Positions 1-7,501 of a DNA stretch of 36,151 nucleotides are shown one piece after another. The translations under genes were made by a program, and so were the position numbers. Every line of letters starts with the position of its first letter. The first letter of the stretch is position 1. A model generated the notes under the pieces. That model ran no database searches. It saw nothing but the letters and a program-made list of their open reading frames with translations, and was not told the DNA's origin. This stretch comes from Pirellulaceae bacterium (GTDB lineage Bacteria; Planctomycetota; Planctomycetia; Pirellulales; Pirellulaceae), in the NCBI GenBank assembly GCA_028066335.1, contig JALCBQ010000014.1, forward strand, positions 1 through 36,151. Direction: 5' to 3'.

Positions 1-513
1 CTCTTCAATTCCTTCAAGGAGAAACGTGATCAGTTCGGTCGTCCGGCTTTGGGTATCTGCTGAAGAGTAGAGATAAAAAACCTCGGTCGTTCCGAATTCA
101 GCACCACCTGGTGGTACAAGTTTGATCGCTTGGCGGGCTTGGTCGACATCATCACGTGTCGGCCAGTTTTTTGGTCGAGAATAACTTACTGGAGGGCCCA
201 TTTTTTGAAGGGCGTTGTGGACGACCTTTTCACTGCGTGCTAGTTCGGCAATCGTCTCTTGAGCATGTTTCCGATCTTCGGTTCCTAGAAAACGTCCTTG
301 AGTTTGTTGACTGTGGTTTACCTCGTCCCGAACGATCAATGCCTGTGAGGCTTCCCATTGGTCCGATTTGGTAAAGGCATAGATCGTCGCAACAATCGTC
401 AAAGTAAGGGTGGGGATTGCCCAATGCCAACGGTGCTTTAGAAAAGCATTGGCGAGTTGTTGTAAGTGAAGGATTGGGATTTGCTTGGCGGTCATTAGTT
501 TTCCGGGGCTCAT
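1..513 (-). CDS. Wzz/GumC-type polysaccharide chain-length determinant, N-terminal part (runs off left edge)
   Basis: The minus-strand frame is open from an ATG at 513 to the window edge (171 codons, no stop seen). The N-terminus is a short basic, amphipathic stretch followed by one membrane segment at about residues 31-47 (WAIPTLTLTIVATIYAFT). A periplasmic-looking domain follows, with the motif ASQALIVRDE and helical Gln/Glu-rich sequence. This is the usual layout of Wzz/GumC co-polymerases, which set the chain length of exported polysaccharide at the inner membrane. A second in-frame ATG at 495 (residue 7) has a GGAAAA stretch just upstream and could be the true start. The gene is divergent from the exopolysaccharide operon at 849-5618, which fits the assignment. 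Whether a tyrosine-kinase domain is fused at the C-terminus cannot be seen. Confidence 0.72.
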   Translation of the reverse strand, partial: MSPGKLMTAKQIPILHLQQLANAFLKHRWHWAIPTLTLTIVATIYAFTKSDQWEASQALIVRDEVNHSQQTQGRFLGTEDRKHAQETIAELARSEKVVHNALQKMGPPVSYSRPKNWPTRDDVDQARQAIKLVPPGGAEFGTTEVFYLYSSADTQSRTTELITFLLEGIEE

Positions 514-848
514 GTTGAAAGTCTTGTAATCTTTGCAGATTTTACGAACGCAACTTAGGTGCCAAACATGAATGTCATCGGAAGAAAGTGGGAAAAACGT
601 TCACAGAAACGTAGTTTACGAAGAACGGTAAAGCTGAAAGGAAATAAAACTCCAAGGAAGAAAGTGGGAATTTGTAAGAAGAAAGGGGCAGGATGTTGTT
701 TCTTCGAAACATGTTGCTGAAAAACAACGATGAAATATGACCAAACTACTTGGGTTTAACGAAGTACGATTTGCTTTTCGGCTGGAATAAGGAATGCTTT
801 TTGGAGTAGGTATGTAGTTTCCTCTCTCTTTTGTTGTTTAGGTCATCT
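514..848. other. Divergent intergenic region upstream of the exopolysaccharide genes
   Basis: 335 bases without a credible gene separate the wzz-like gene from the acyltransferase gene, so promoters for both directions should lie here. The plus strand is purine-rich from about 580 to 690. It carries a 15-base direct repeat (GGAAGAAAGTGGGAA) at 580-594 and 656-670. A small inverted repeat, GTTTC-TTC-GAAAC, sits at 698-710. I found no well-spaced -35/-10 pair that I would defend. Confidence 0.5.
580..670 (+). repeat. 15-base direct repeat pair in divergent promoter region
   Basis: GGAAGAAAGTGGGAA occurs exactly at 580-594 and again at 656-670, with starts 76 bases apart, in a purine-rich non-coding stretch. 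This could be a pair of regulator sites or chance in low-complexity sequence. Confidence 0.5.
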
Positions 849-1982
849 ATGCTTCATGTAAAGCCGATTTCTTCTCTGGCTGACCTTAGTTCTTTACTTG
901 GGCAGTGGAACTTGCTTACAGAAAAAGTCCCTTTTCGACAGTGGCAATGGCTTGTTCCCTGGTGGAAGCATTATGGAAACGAAGACCAGCTTTATGTTCT
1001 AGCGGTCTATCTTGATGAGACAGAAAAAACGCTTGTTGGAATTGCACCGTGGTATCTTCGGGAAGAACGAGGAAAAGGACGAACGATTCGGTTCCTCGGA
1101 GATGGTGAGGTTTGTACTGATTATCAGGCAATCCTTGTTCAGCCGAATCACCAACAAGAAGTTTCCCAAACCCTGGCAATGTGGCTTACCGAAAGGGCGA
1201 GTTCAGCAGAGAGTCGCTGGAATTGGGACCTTCTGGAGTTCGAAGGTTGTATAACATCCGAAATTACACTCACCCATTTCTTTGAAGAGCTTGAGGGTTT
1301 GGGTAATAGCGTCGACTTTACAGAGGGAGAACATTGTTGGCGGATTACCCTGCCTGATGATTGGGAAGCCTATCTTGCAATGCAATCGAAATCGCATCGT
1401 AAGCAAATTCGTCGTTCAAAAAAACACCATCTCGATACGAAAAAAGCAGTTTTGAAAACAGCGGACTCAAAAGAGACCTTCGATCGTTATTGGGAGGTAT
1501 TTGTTGAGCTCCATCAGAAGCGAAGAAAAAGTTTAGGAGAAGAGGGGTGCTTTACCTCTCCCCGATTTTCCGGGTTTTTACGAGAGGCGGCCGAGCTTTT
1601 CTTTGGCGAAGAACAATTAGGGCTTTATGTTGTCGAATATGAAAAGGTGCCGATTGCGGTCGATTTTCACCTTTTGGGGAATCAGGTATCGTACGCCTAC
1701 CAATCAGGGATTGATCCTGATTCACTTTCGCTCGAGCCGGGGCGTCTGGTCAATGTTGCAATGATTGAGAAAGCAATCCTTGAAGGAAATACCGGCTATG
1801 ATTTTATGCGAGGTGATGAGCCTTATAAAAAACATTTTCGTGCCGAGCCTTTGCAATCGGCGACCTATCGGGTGTTTCCAGACAAAGCGTCGGCCCAAAT
1901 ACGGCGAAATATCTGGAAAGCAAGTGAAAAAGTAAAGACGTGGATCAAATCAGGGTTTTCGTCCGTTGGTCTTGGGGAATAG
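849..1982 (+). CDS. CelD/FemAB-like GNAT acyltransferase of the exopolysaccharide operon
   Basis: 377 residues from the ATG at 849; the frame extends six codons further upstream to a TTG, but that start has no support. It belongs to the Acetyltransf_6/CelD (BcsL-like) branch of GNAT proteins. Visible marks are the basic motif QSKSHRKQIRRSKKH (about residues 179-193), a GNAT core around VVEYEKVPIAVDFHL (about 260) and the C-terminal YDFMRGDEPYKKHF (about 317-330), typical of this family. There is no signal peptide or membrane segment, so it should be cytoplasmic. It probably transfers an acyl group to a sugar or lipid-linked precursor; the substrate is not visible. It is the first gene of a four-gene string, with a 4-base gap to the deacetylase, which argues for co-transcription. 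Confidence 0.75.
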   Translation: MLHVKPISSLADLSSLLGQWNLLTEKVPFRQWQWLVPWWKHYGNEDQLYVLAVYLDETEKTLVGIAPWYLREERGKGRTIRFLGDGEVCTDYQAILVQPNHQQEVSQTLAMWLTERASSAESRWNWDLLEFEGCITSEITLTHFFEELEGLGNSVDFTEGEHCWRITLPDDWEAYLAMQSKSHRKQIRRSKKHHLDTKKAVLKTADSKETFDRYWEVFVELHQKRRKSLGEEGCFTSPRFSGFLREAAELFFGEEQLGLYVVEYEKVPIAVDFHLLGNQVSYAYQSGIDPDSLSLEPGRLVNVAMIEKAILEGNTGYDFMRGDEPYKKHFRAEPLQSATYRVFPDKASAQIRRNIWKASEKVKTWIKSGFSSVGLGE

Positions 1983-1986
1983 TAAA

Positions 1987-2832
1987 ATGCACTTTGGAAA
2001 ACAGCTTGCTCTGACTGCCTATTATTGGCTTAGTCAACCTCAGAGGTGGTGGTACTGTCGCCAGGCAATCCAGGGTGGCCAACTCCCAATTTCCATCTTG
2101 TTTTATCATCGGGTTGCCGATGAGAAGCCAAATTCATGGACAATCTCAACAGGAAAATTTCGCAAACAGATCGACTTTTTGCGAGAGTCATTCGAGATTA
2201 TCTCGCTGCAGGAAGCTCAACGCCGACTTGAAACAGGTCAAAACCGAAAACCAGCAGTCGTGATTACCTTTGACGACGGTTATGCCGATAATTGTCAGTT
2301 TGCTTTGCCTTATCTTATAGAGCATCAAATACCTTGTACCTACTTTGTTTCGAACTATTATCTTCTCTCGCAAGAGCCATTTCCTCATGATAGAGAAAAT
2401 GGTTGTTACTTAAAGCCGAATACCAAAGAAGAGATTCAAGGGTTAAGTAAAGATGGGGTTGATATTGGGGCACACACATTTTCTCACGCAGATCTCGGAA
2501 AAATTCATGAAAGAAACGAGCTTTGGAAAGAAGTCATTGAGCCGGCAAGAGAGCTATCGCAGTGGATCCAAAAGCCCGTTAACTATTTTGCGTTTCCATT
2601 TGGCTTGCCTCAAAACTTAAACAAGCTTGTCATTGAAATGTTACAAGAGGAAGGTTTTTTAGGGGCTGTCTCAGCTTATGGTGGTTATAACTTTCCCAGT
2701 GAGAAAAGCTACCACTTAAAGCGTATTCACGCCGATCCTGAAATGATCCGGTTTAAAAACTGGTTGTCATACGATCTCCGTAAACTGGCTGCAGATGTGG
2801 AAAAATTCGAGGAAAAGAAAGTCTCTTTTTAA
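1987..2832 (+). CDS. Polysaccharide deacetylase (carbohydrate esterase family 4, NodB-like)
   Basis: 281 residues from ATG 1987, preceded by GGGGA at a good distance; the longer frame from TTG 1966 would overlap the upstream gene. NodB-type motifs are present: YHRV near the N-terminus, TFDDG (about residues 94-98, with the catalytic base and metal Asp), HTFSH (residues 163-167, the metal-binding HxxxH) and FAFPFG (about 201-206). All residues expected for a metal-dependent N- or O-deacetylase are kept. I see no clear signal peptide, so it may act on cytoplasmic lipid-linked intermediates or be exported by another route. It lies between the acyltransferase and flippase genes and should modify the polysaccharide made by this operon. 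Confidence 0.88.
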   Translation: MHFGKQLALTAYYWLSQPQRWWYCRQAIQGGQLPISILFYHRVADEKPNSWTISTGKFRKQIDFLRESFEIISLQEAQRRLETGQNRKPAVVITFDDGYADNCQFALPYLIEHQIPCTYFVSNYYLLSQEPFPHDRENGCYLKPNTKEEIQGLSKDGVDIGAHTFSHADLGKIHERNELWKEVIEPARELSQWIQKPVNYFAFPFGLPQNLNKLVIEMLQEEGFLGAVSAYGGYNFPSEKSYHLKRIHADPEMIRFKNWLSYDLRKLAADVEKFEEKKVSF

Positions 2833-2863
2833 GTCGTTCTCATTAGGACCATAGGACCAGACG

Positions 2864-4417
2864 ATGGTTGAAGTCTTTGTCAATAAAGAGCTTGATGAAT
2901 TCTCACTGCAGGGAAAGAGCAGTGAAGACTCTTCTGCGCGCAGCGAGGGGCAACTCGTTGAGGACAGTCTGGTGATGGGGCTTTTCTTTCTTTTTGTAAT
3001 GACAATAGTGCAGCGTGGTGTCGGATTTGCAAGAAGTGTCTGGTTCTGCCAGGCGATGGAGCCATATGAGCTAGGTCAATGGAATATGGCCAATAGTTTT
3101 TTAACGATGTTTGCACCACTTATTGTTTTAGGTATACCAGGAACTCTAGGTCGGTATGTTGAACACTATCGGCAACGAGAAGGTTTACGACCATTTCTAA
3201 AATGGATGTTTCAGGCAACTGCTGTTTTAACGGTAGGGGGAATCCTTCTTTTAGTCGCCGGTGGTGAGTATTGGTCGTGGTTTATTTTTGGTGAACCTGG
3301 CCAAAGCCGACTGATTTATCTTTTGGCTGGTGGGCTTCTATTTGTTGTCGGATTTAACCTGTTTATCGAGCTTTTTACCGCTTTTCGACAATCTCGTCGG
3401 GCAACGATTTTGCAATTTTTGCATAGTTTATTGTTTGCCGCTTCGGGACTTTTACTTTTATGGCCTTTTGCGATGGGGGCCTCGGGGGCAATTATCGCTT
3501 ATATGGTTGGTAGCCTAAGCGCATGTTGTTTGGGTAGTTACTGGTTACTCAAAGATTGGTCTTCGCTTCCGAATAAAGGGCTTCCGCCGACAACTTCCTA
3601 TTGGAAAAGTCTGGGGATGTTTGCCATGTGGATTTGGCTCGGGAATTTGTGCGCAAACCTTTTCGAGATTACCGATCGGTATATGATCCTCCATTTCTCC
3701 GTCGATGATGTCGCTCAAGCGACAGCCCTTGTCGGTCAGTACCATAGCAGCAAAATTGTCCCTATTTTACTATTGGCAGTCGCCTCTATGGTCGGTGGTG
3801 TCCTTTTACCCTACCTTGTCAAGAATTGGGAAGAGGGTGAGAAACATAAGGCAGGGTTTCAAGTTCAGTTTGTTGCCAAGATACTCGCTTTTGGCTTTAC
3901 GCTTGCCTCTTTCTTTATTTGCCTTATTTCTCCATGGCTTTATGAGATAATTTTTGAGGATAAATACGATCTCGGCCTGGGGATTGTGCCCTATGCCTTT
4001 GCTTATGCAATTTGGGGGAGTATCGGAGCGATTTGGATTACCTACCTTTGGTGTAGTGAACATGTTCGTTGGTCAATCGTACCACTTGCAATCGGGGTCG
4101 TTGCTAATGTCGTTGCCAATTATTTTTTGTTGCCTTATTGGGGCATTTATGGAGCCATTTGGGCAACCATGTTTGCAAATGGGATAAATCTACTGGTCCT
4201 TTACGGAATACTGGTCCGGTTTGGCCTAACGTTTGAAAATAGTTTTTGGCTCGTTCTTTTTGTCCCACTTTTGGTTTGTCTTCCTTTTGTTTGGGGATTA
4301 GGGATATTTATAGCAGTAATGGGATTTGGATTCTATTATGGCTGGTTGTTAAACGCTTTGGAGAGGCGGCAGATTGTCGAGTTTGTTGGCCGCTGCCGGA
4401 ATTATTTTGAAAAATAA
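2864..4417 (+). CDS. Polysaccharide flippase (Wzx/MVF-type MOP exporter)
   Basis: 517 residues with a roughly 40-residue charged cytoplasmic leader and then about a dozen or more strongly hydrophobic segments up to the C-terminus. The pattern, with NMANSFLTMFAPLIVLGIPG and RYVEHYRQREG following the first segments, is that of oligosaccharide flippases of the MOP superfamily. These move lipid-linked repeat units across the inner membrane. The start ATG at 2864 follows AGGACCAGACG. The next gene starts one base after this stop codon, so the two are almost certainly translationally coupled. With a Wzz-like gene nearby, a Wzx/Wzy-type pathway is suggested, but no Wzy polymerase is visible in this window. 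Confidence 0.85.
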   Translation: MVEVFVNKELDEFSLQGKSSEDSSARSEGQLVEDSLVMGLFFLFVMTIVQRGVGFARSVWFCQAMEPYELGQWNMANSFLTMFAPLIVLGIPGTLGRYVEHYRQREGLRPFLKWMFQATAVLTVGGILLLVAGGEYWSWFIFGEPGQSRLIYLLAGGLLFVVGFNLFIELFTAFRQSRRATILQFLHSLLFAASGLLLLWPFAMGASGAIIAYMVGSLSACCLGSYWLLKDWSSLPNKGLPPTTSYWKSLGMFAMWIWLGNLCANLFEITDRYMILHFSVDDVAQATALVGQYHSSKIVPILLLAVASMVGGVLLPYLVKNWEEGEKHKAGFQVQFVAKILAFGFTLASFFICLISPWLYEIIFEDKYDLGLGIVPYAFAYAIWGSIGAIWITYLWCSEHVRWSIVPLAIGVVANVVANYFLLPYWGIYGAIWATMFANGINLLVLYGILVRFGLTFENSFWLVLFVPLLVCLPFVWGLGIFIAVMGFGFYYGWLLNALERRQIVEFVGRCRNYFEK

Positions 4418-4418
4418 T

Positions 4419-5618
4419 ATGCTAACCAAACAACCAGAAGGAAAATCATCCAGTGGTCAAGAAAGGCCGTTGGTCATAACGTTTTGCGTGACGAGCCTTT
4501 ACCACGGTGGTGCGGAGACATTACTGTACAACCTCATTGAAAAAATCGATCGGACTCGGTTTACACCTGTTGTTTGCTGCCTGAAAGAACGGGGCACACT
4601 TGGGGAAATACTTAGTAAAAGGGTTCCGGTTTACGAACATCTTCTTTCCTCGAAGTACGATATCCGGGTGTTATGGCGTTTGTCTCGCCTTTTTAAAAAA
4701 ATTAAAACAGATGGAGTCGTTACAGTCGGTGCCGGGGACAAAATGTTCTGGGGAAGGTTAGCGGCAAAGATTGCCAGGGTTCCTGTCGTCGTCTCTGCCT
4801 TACATTCGACGGGTTGGCCCGACGGGGTTGGTCGTCTTAACAGAGCCCTTACCAACATAACAGATGGTTTTATTGCAGTTGCCAAAGAGCATGGCAAATT
4901 CTTAAATGAGTTCGAAAAATTTCCAAAAGAAAAAATATTTGTCATTCCTAATGGAGTCGAGTGTGATCGTTTCCAGCCACTTGACAACAATGATAGTCTT
5001 AAAGACTATCGCCCCAAATTTCGGAAGCAATGGAATATTCCAGAGGAAGCTCTCGTTTGTGGAATCGTTGCAAGGCTCCACCCCGTAAAGAACCACACTC
5101 TATTTCTGGAGATCGCTAAAAAGGTCTCTCGACAAATAGATTCGGCCCATTTTGTAATCGTTGGAGAAGGTGAAGAACGGGCTTATTTGCAAAGGAAAAT
5201 CTTTGAGCTAGGGCTAGAGGGAAAGGTCCATCTCGTCGGCCTTTCGACCGAAATTGAAAAATTGTGGCCTGCGTTTGACCTGGGTGTTTTAACCTCAGAT
5301 AACGAGGCGAATCCCGTCTCCCTCATGGAGGCGATGGCCTGCGGCATCTCGGTAGTTTCAACAAAAGTCGGGTCTGTTGCCGAGGTCATCAAGGAAGGGC
5401 AACATGGCCTTCTTTTTGAAAAAGGTGATGCCGAAAATGGGGCTCTGTGTTGGCTAAGCCTTCTTGAAAATGCCGAAAAGCGAAAGGCGATGGGTGTCGC
5501 CGCAAGGAGGCATATCGAGAAAAATTGGTCTCTATTGGCAATGGTGAAGGGTTACGAGACGATGTTAGAAGAAATTTACCAAAAAAAAGAAGAGGCACTT
5601 CTTCTGGCGGGCAGATAA
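4419..5618 (+). CDS. GT4-family glycosyltransferase
   Basis: 399 residues from ATG 4419, one base after the flippase stop; the open frame upstream overlaps the flippase and is rejected as a start. It shows the GT-B fold of family GT4: the N-terminal glycine motif LYHGGAETLLYNL, the linker motif IPNGVE (about 177-182), GIVARLHPVKN (about 214-224) at the start of the C-terminal Rossmann domain, VGEGEER, and ANPVSLMEAMACG (about 297-309). The last contains the nucleotide-sugar-binding glutamates of the E-x7-E element, slightly diverged. It should retain anomeric configuration when adding a sugar from an NDP donor to the growing polysaccharide precursor. It is the last gene of the exopolysaccharide string. 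Confidence 0.88.
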   Translation: MLTKQPEGKSSSGQERPLVITFCVTSLYHGGAETLLYNLIEKIDRTRFTPVVCCLKERGTLGEILSKRVPVYEHLLSSKYDIRVLWRLSRLFKKIKTDGVVTVGAGDKMFWGRLAAKIARVPVVVSALHSTGWPDGVGRLNRALTNITDGFIAVAKEHGKFLNEFEKFPKEKIFVIPNGVECDRFQPLDNNDSLKDYRPKFRKQWNIPEEALVCGIVARLHPVKNHTLFLEIAKKVSRQIDSAHFVIVGEGEERAYLQRKIFELGLEGKVHLVGLSTEIEKLWPAFDLGVLTSDNEANPVSLMEAMACGISVVSTKVGSVAEVIKEGQHGLLFEKGDAENGALCWLSLLENAEKRKAMGVAARRHIEKNWSLLAMVKGYETMLEEIYQKKEEALLLAGR

Positions 5619-5644
5619 ACGAAGTAGGCAATGTTTGAAATCTA

Positions 5645-5672
5645 TTGAAGAGGACTGTTATTTGGCTATAGG
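5645..5672 (+). promoter_or_regulatory. Possible promoter upstream of plsC
   Basis: TTGAAG at 5645-5650 and TATAGG at 5667-5672 are separated by 16 bases in the 105-base gap before the acyltransferase gene. The hexamers are imperfect matches to the housekeeping consensus, so the call is tentative. Confidence 0.25.
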
Positions 5673-5723
5673 TCAAGTAAAATAGGGGTAAATAGATTTT
5701 AGGCCCTTATCTTTAGGAAAAAA

Positions 5724-6350
5724 ATGCAGACCGCTCCATGGCATGTTCGATTAACAGGTTTGGTTTTGGCTTTTGCGGCAAAACTGCTCAGTGGAGCCTC
5801 TGCGCGCTGGCGGCACTGCCAGCCTGATAGTTGCCAGAGGATTTATTTTGCGAACCACACTAGCCACCTTGACGCTTTGGTGATTTGGTCGGCACTACCA
5901 AGGGCGATGCGTTCCTTGGTTCGCCCTGTGGCAGCTGCCGATTATTGGGCCAGTAGCTCTATTAAGCGGTATGCCGCCAGTTCCTTTAATGCGATGTTAA
6001 TCGATCGAAAAGATGTAAAGGTTCACCGTAACCCGATCAATGTCATGTTGGAACAGATGGGGGACACTTATTCGATTATCGTCTTTCCTGAAGGGGGGCG
6101 AAGTCTTGATGGTCAAATGCAAAAGTTTAAGAGTGGGCTTTATCACTTGGGGAAAAAACGTCCTGATATTGAGCTTGTTCCTGTTTATATTGACAATGTT
6201 AACAGGGTATTACCTCGGGGCGAATTCCTGCCCGTTCCCCTGTTGAGTTCGATCACATTTGGTGAGCCCATCTGGCTTGAAAATGGCGAATCAAAAAATG
6301 ATTTTCTTAATCGTGCCCACCAGGCTGTTTTGAGTTTAAAAGATAGATAA
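5724..6350 (+). CDS. plsC: 1-acyl-sn-glycerol-3-phosphate acyltransferase (PlsC family)
   Basis: 208 residues. It has the acyltransferase HX4D catalytic motif as NHTSHLD (H45 to D50) and the glycerol-phosphate-binding motif as FPEGGRS (from about residue 121). This is the normal PlsC/LPLAT arrangement, with a hydrophobic N-terminal anchor (about residues 8-22). It acylates lysophosphatidic acid to phosphatidic acid at the inner membrane. The start ATG follows TTTAGGAAAAAA. The next gene, cdsA, begins 4 bases after this stop and uses phosphatidic acid as substrate, so the pair forms two consecutive steps in one transcript. Acyl-acceptor specificity cannot be read from the sequence. Confidence 0.85.
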   Translation: MQTAPWHVRLTGLVLAFAAKLLSGASARWRHCQPDSCQRIYFANHTSHLDALVIWSALPRAMRSLVRPVAAADYWASSSIKRYAASSFNAMLIDRKDVKVHRNPINVMLEQMGDTYSIIVFPEGGRSLDGQMQKFKSGLYHLGKKRPDIELVPVYIDNVNRVLPRGEFLPVPLLSSITFGEPIWLENGESKNDFLNRAHQAVLSLKDR

Positions 6351-6354
6351 ACGT

Positions 6355-7443
6355 ATGAATTGGTTGTTAGATACCCTCTCACTTTCTTCTGGGATGTTGG
6401 CTGAAGGGCCGACTGTCTCTGTCGTTGAGTTGATGTCTTTGAACAACGCAACCCACATTCTTTTGGGGAGTGTCCTTGCTCTATTGGTGGCTGTGTTTTT
6501 AGCGGGGAAGTTCTTAAAACACCAATCAGAAGGTATTGTCAACGCTTCTATTGTTATCTCTTTTAATCAACGAATTCGTGCGTGGTTATTACTCTCTGCG
6601 ATTTTGGTAGCAGGTGCAATTTTAGGAAGAGGGTATACCGTCGTCCTGTTCGGATTTATCTCGTTTTGGGCACTCCGCGAATTTATTACAATGACTCCAA
6701 CTCGTCGGGGTGACCATCGTGCATTGTTTTGGGTCTTCTTTTTGCTAACCCCGCTGCAGTACATTTTGGTCGGCCTCGGACAAGATTTTTATGGCCTTTA
6801 CAGTATCTTAATTCCGGTATACGGTTCGTTGTTAATATCGGCACGAATTGCCTTGGCTGGTGACTATAAGCGATTTTTAGAGCGAACGGCCAAAATACAG
6901 GTCGGTCTTTTAATTACGGTCTATTCTCTTAGTTTTGCTCCAGCGCTCCTCGATTTAAAGCTATACACGACCGAAATGTTAGCTGCCCCTCTTGAGGAAC
7001 AGGTTGTTTGGAACAGTGTTCAAGGGACAGGAGCGACCTTTGGTCTTTTATTTTATTTTGTCTTGCTTGTACAAATCGGAGATATATTTCAGTTTGTCTG
7101 GGACAAAATTTTAGGTCGACGTATTATCGCTGTGAATATCAACGCCAGTAAAACCTGGGAAGGTTTTTTCGGTGCAATGATTACAGCGATGTTAGTCGGG
7201 GCACTCCTAAGTTGGTTTACACCATTTAACTGGTGGCAGGCACCTTGTATTGCTTTGGTTACAGCTGTTATGGGATTCACTGGAAGTATGACAATGTCGG
7301 CAATCAAGCGTGATCGAGGGGTCAACGATTACGGGACTCTCGTTCAGGGACACGCCGGTATTTTGGATCGGTTAGATTCAATCTGTTTTGCAGCACCTGT
7401 TTTTTTTCATATAACGCGGTATTTCTTTACTTCTGTCTTGTAA
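6355..7443 (+). CDS. cdsA: Phosphatidate cytidylyltransferase (CDP-diacylglycerol synthase)
   Basis: 362 residues, polytopic, with about eight hydrophobic segments. The C-terminal CTP_transf_1 signature is recognisable at about residues 312-340 as SAIKRDRGVNDYG followed by GHAGILDRLDS. The usual Lys of the KD pair is Asn here and the usual HGG is HAG, but the Asp residues that bind metal (ND and DRLD) are kept. KTWEGFFGA (about 263-271) is the other family landmark. The length is greater than the roughly 280 residues of E. coli CdsA because of extra N-terminal hydrophobic sequence, like the longer eukaryotic-type members. It makes CDP-diacylglycerol from phosphatidate and CTP. It is coupled to plsC by a 4-base gap. 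Confidence 0.85.
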   Translation: MNWLLDTLSLSSGMLAEGPTVSVVELMSLNNATHILLGSVLALLVAVFLAGKFLKHQSEGIVNASIVISFNQRIRAWLLLSAILVAGAILGRGYTVVLFGFISFWALREFITMTPTRRGDHRALFWVFFLLTPLQYILVGLGQDFYGLYSILIPVYGSLLISARIALAGDYKRFLERTAKIQVGLLITVYSLSFAPALLDLKLYTTEMLAAPLEEQVVWNSVQGTGATFGLLFYFVLLVQIGDIFQFVWDKILGRRIIAVNINASKTWEGFFGAMITAMLVGALLSWFTPFNWWQAPCIALVTAVMGFTGSMTMSAIKRDRGVNDYGTLVQGHAGILDRLDSICFAAPVFFHITRYFFTSVL

Positions 7444-7501
7444 TGGTTGAGGCTTCTCTGCTACTTGAGCAATATTCGTCAGTAAAAAGGATAGACATAG
7501 C

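Noticed and set aside
4374-4418. Upstream start for the GT4 glycosyltransferase inside the flippase gene
   Set aside because: ATG 4419 sits one base after the flippase stop, a common coupled arrangement; the added residues lack family similarity.
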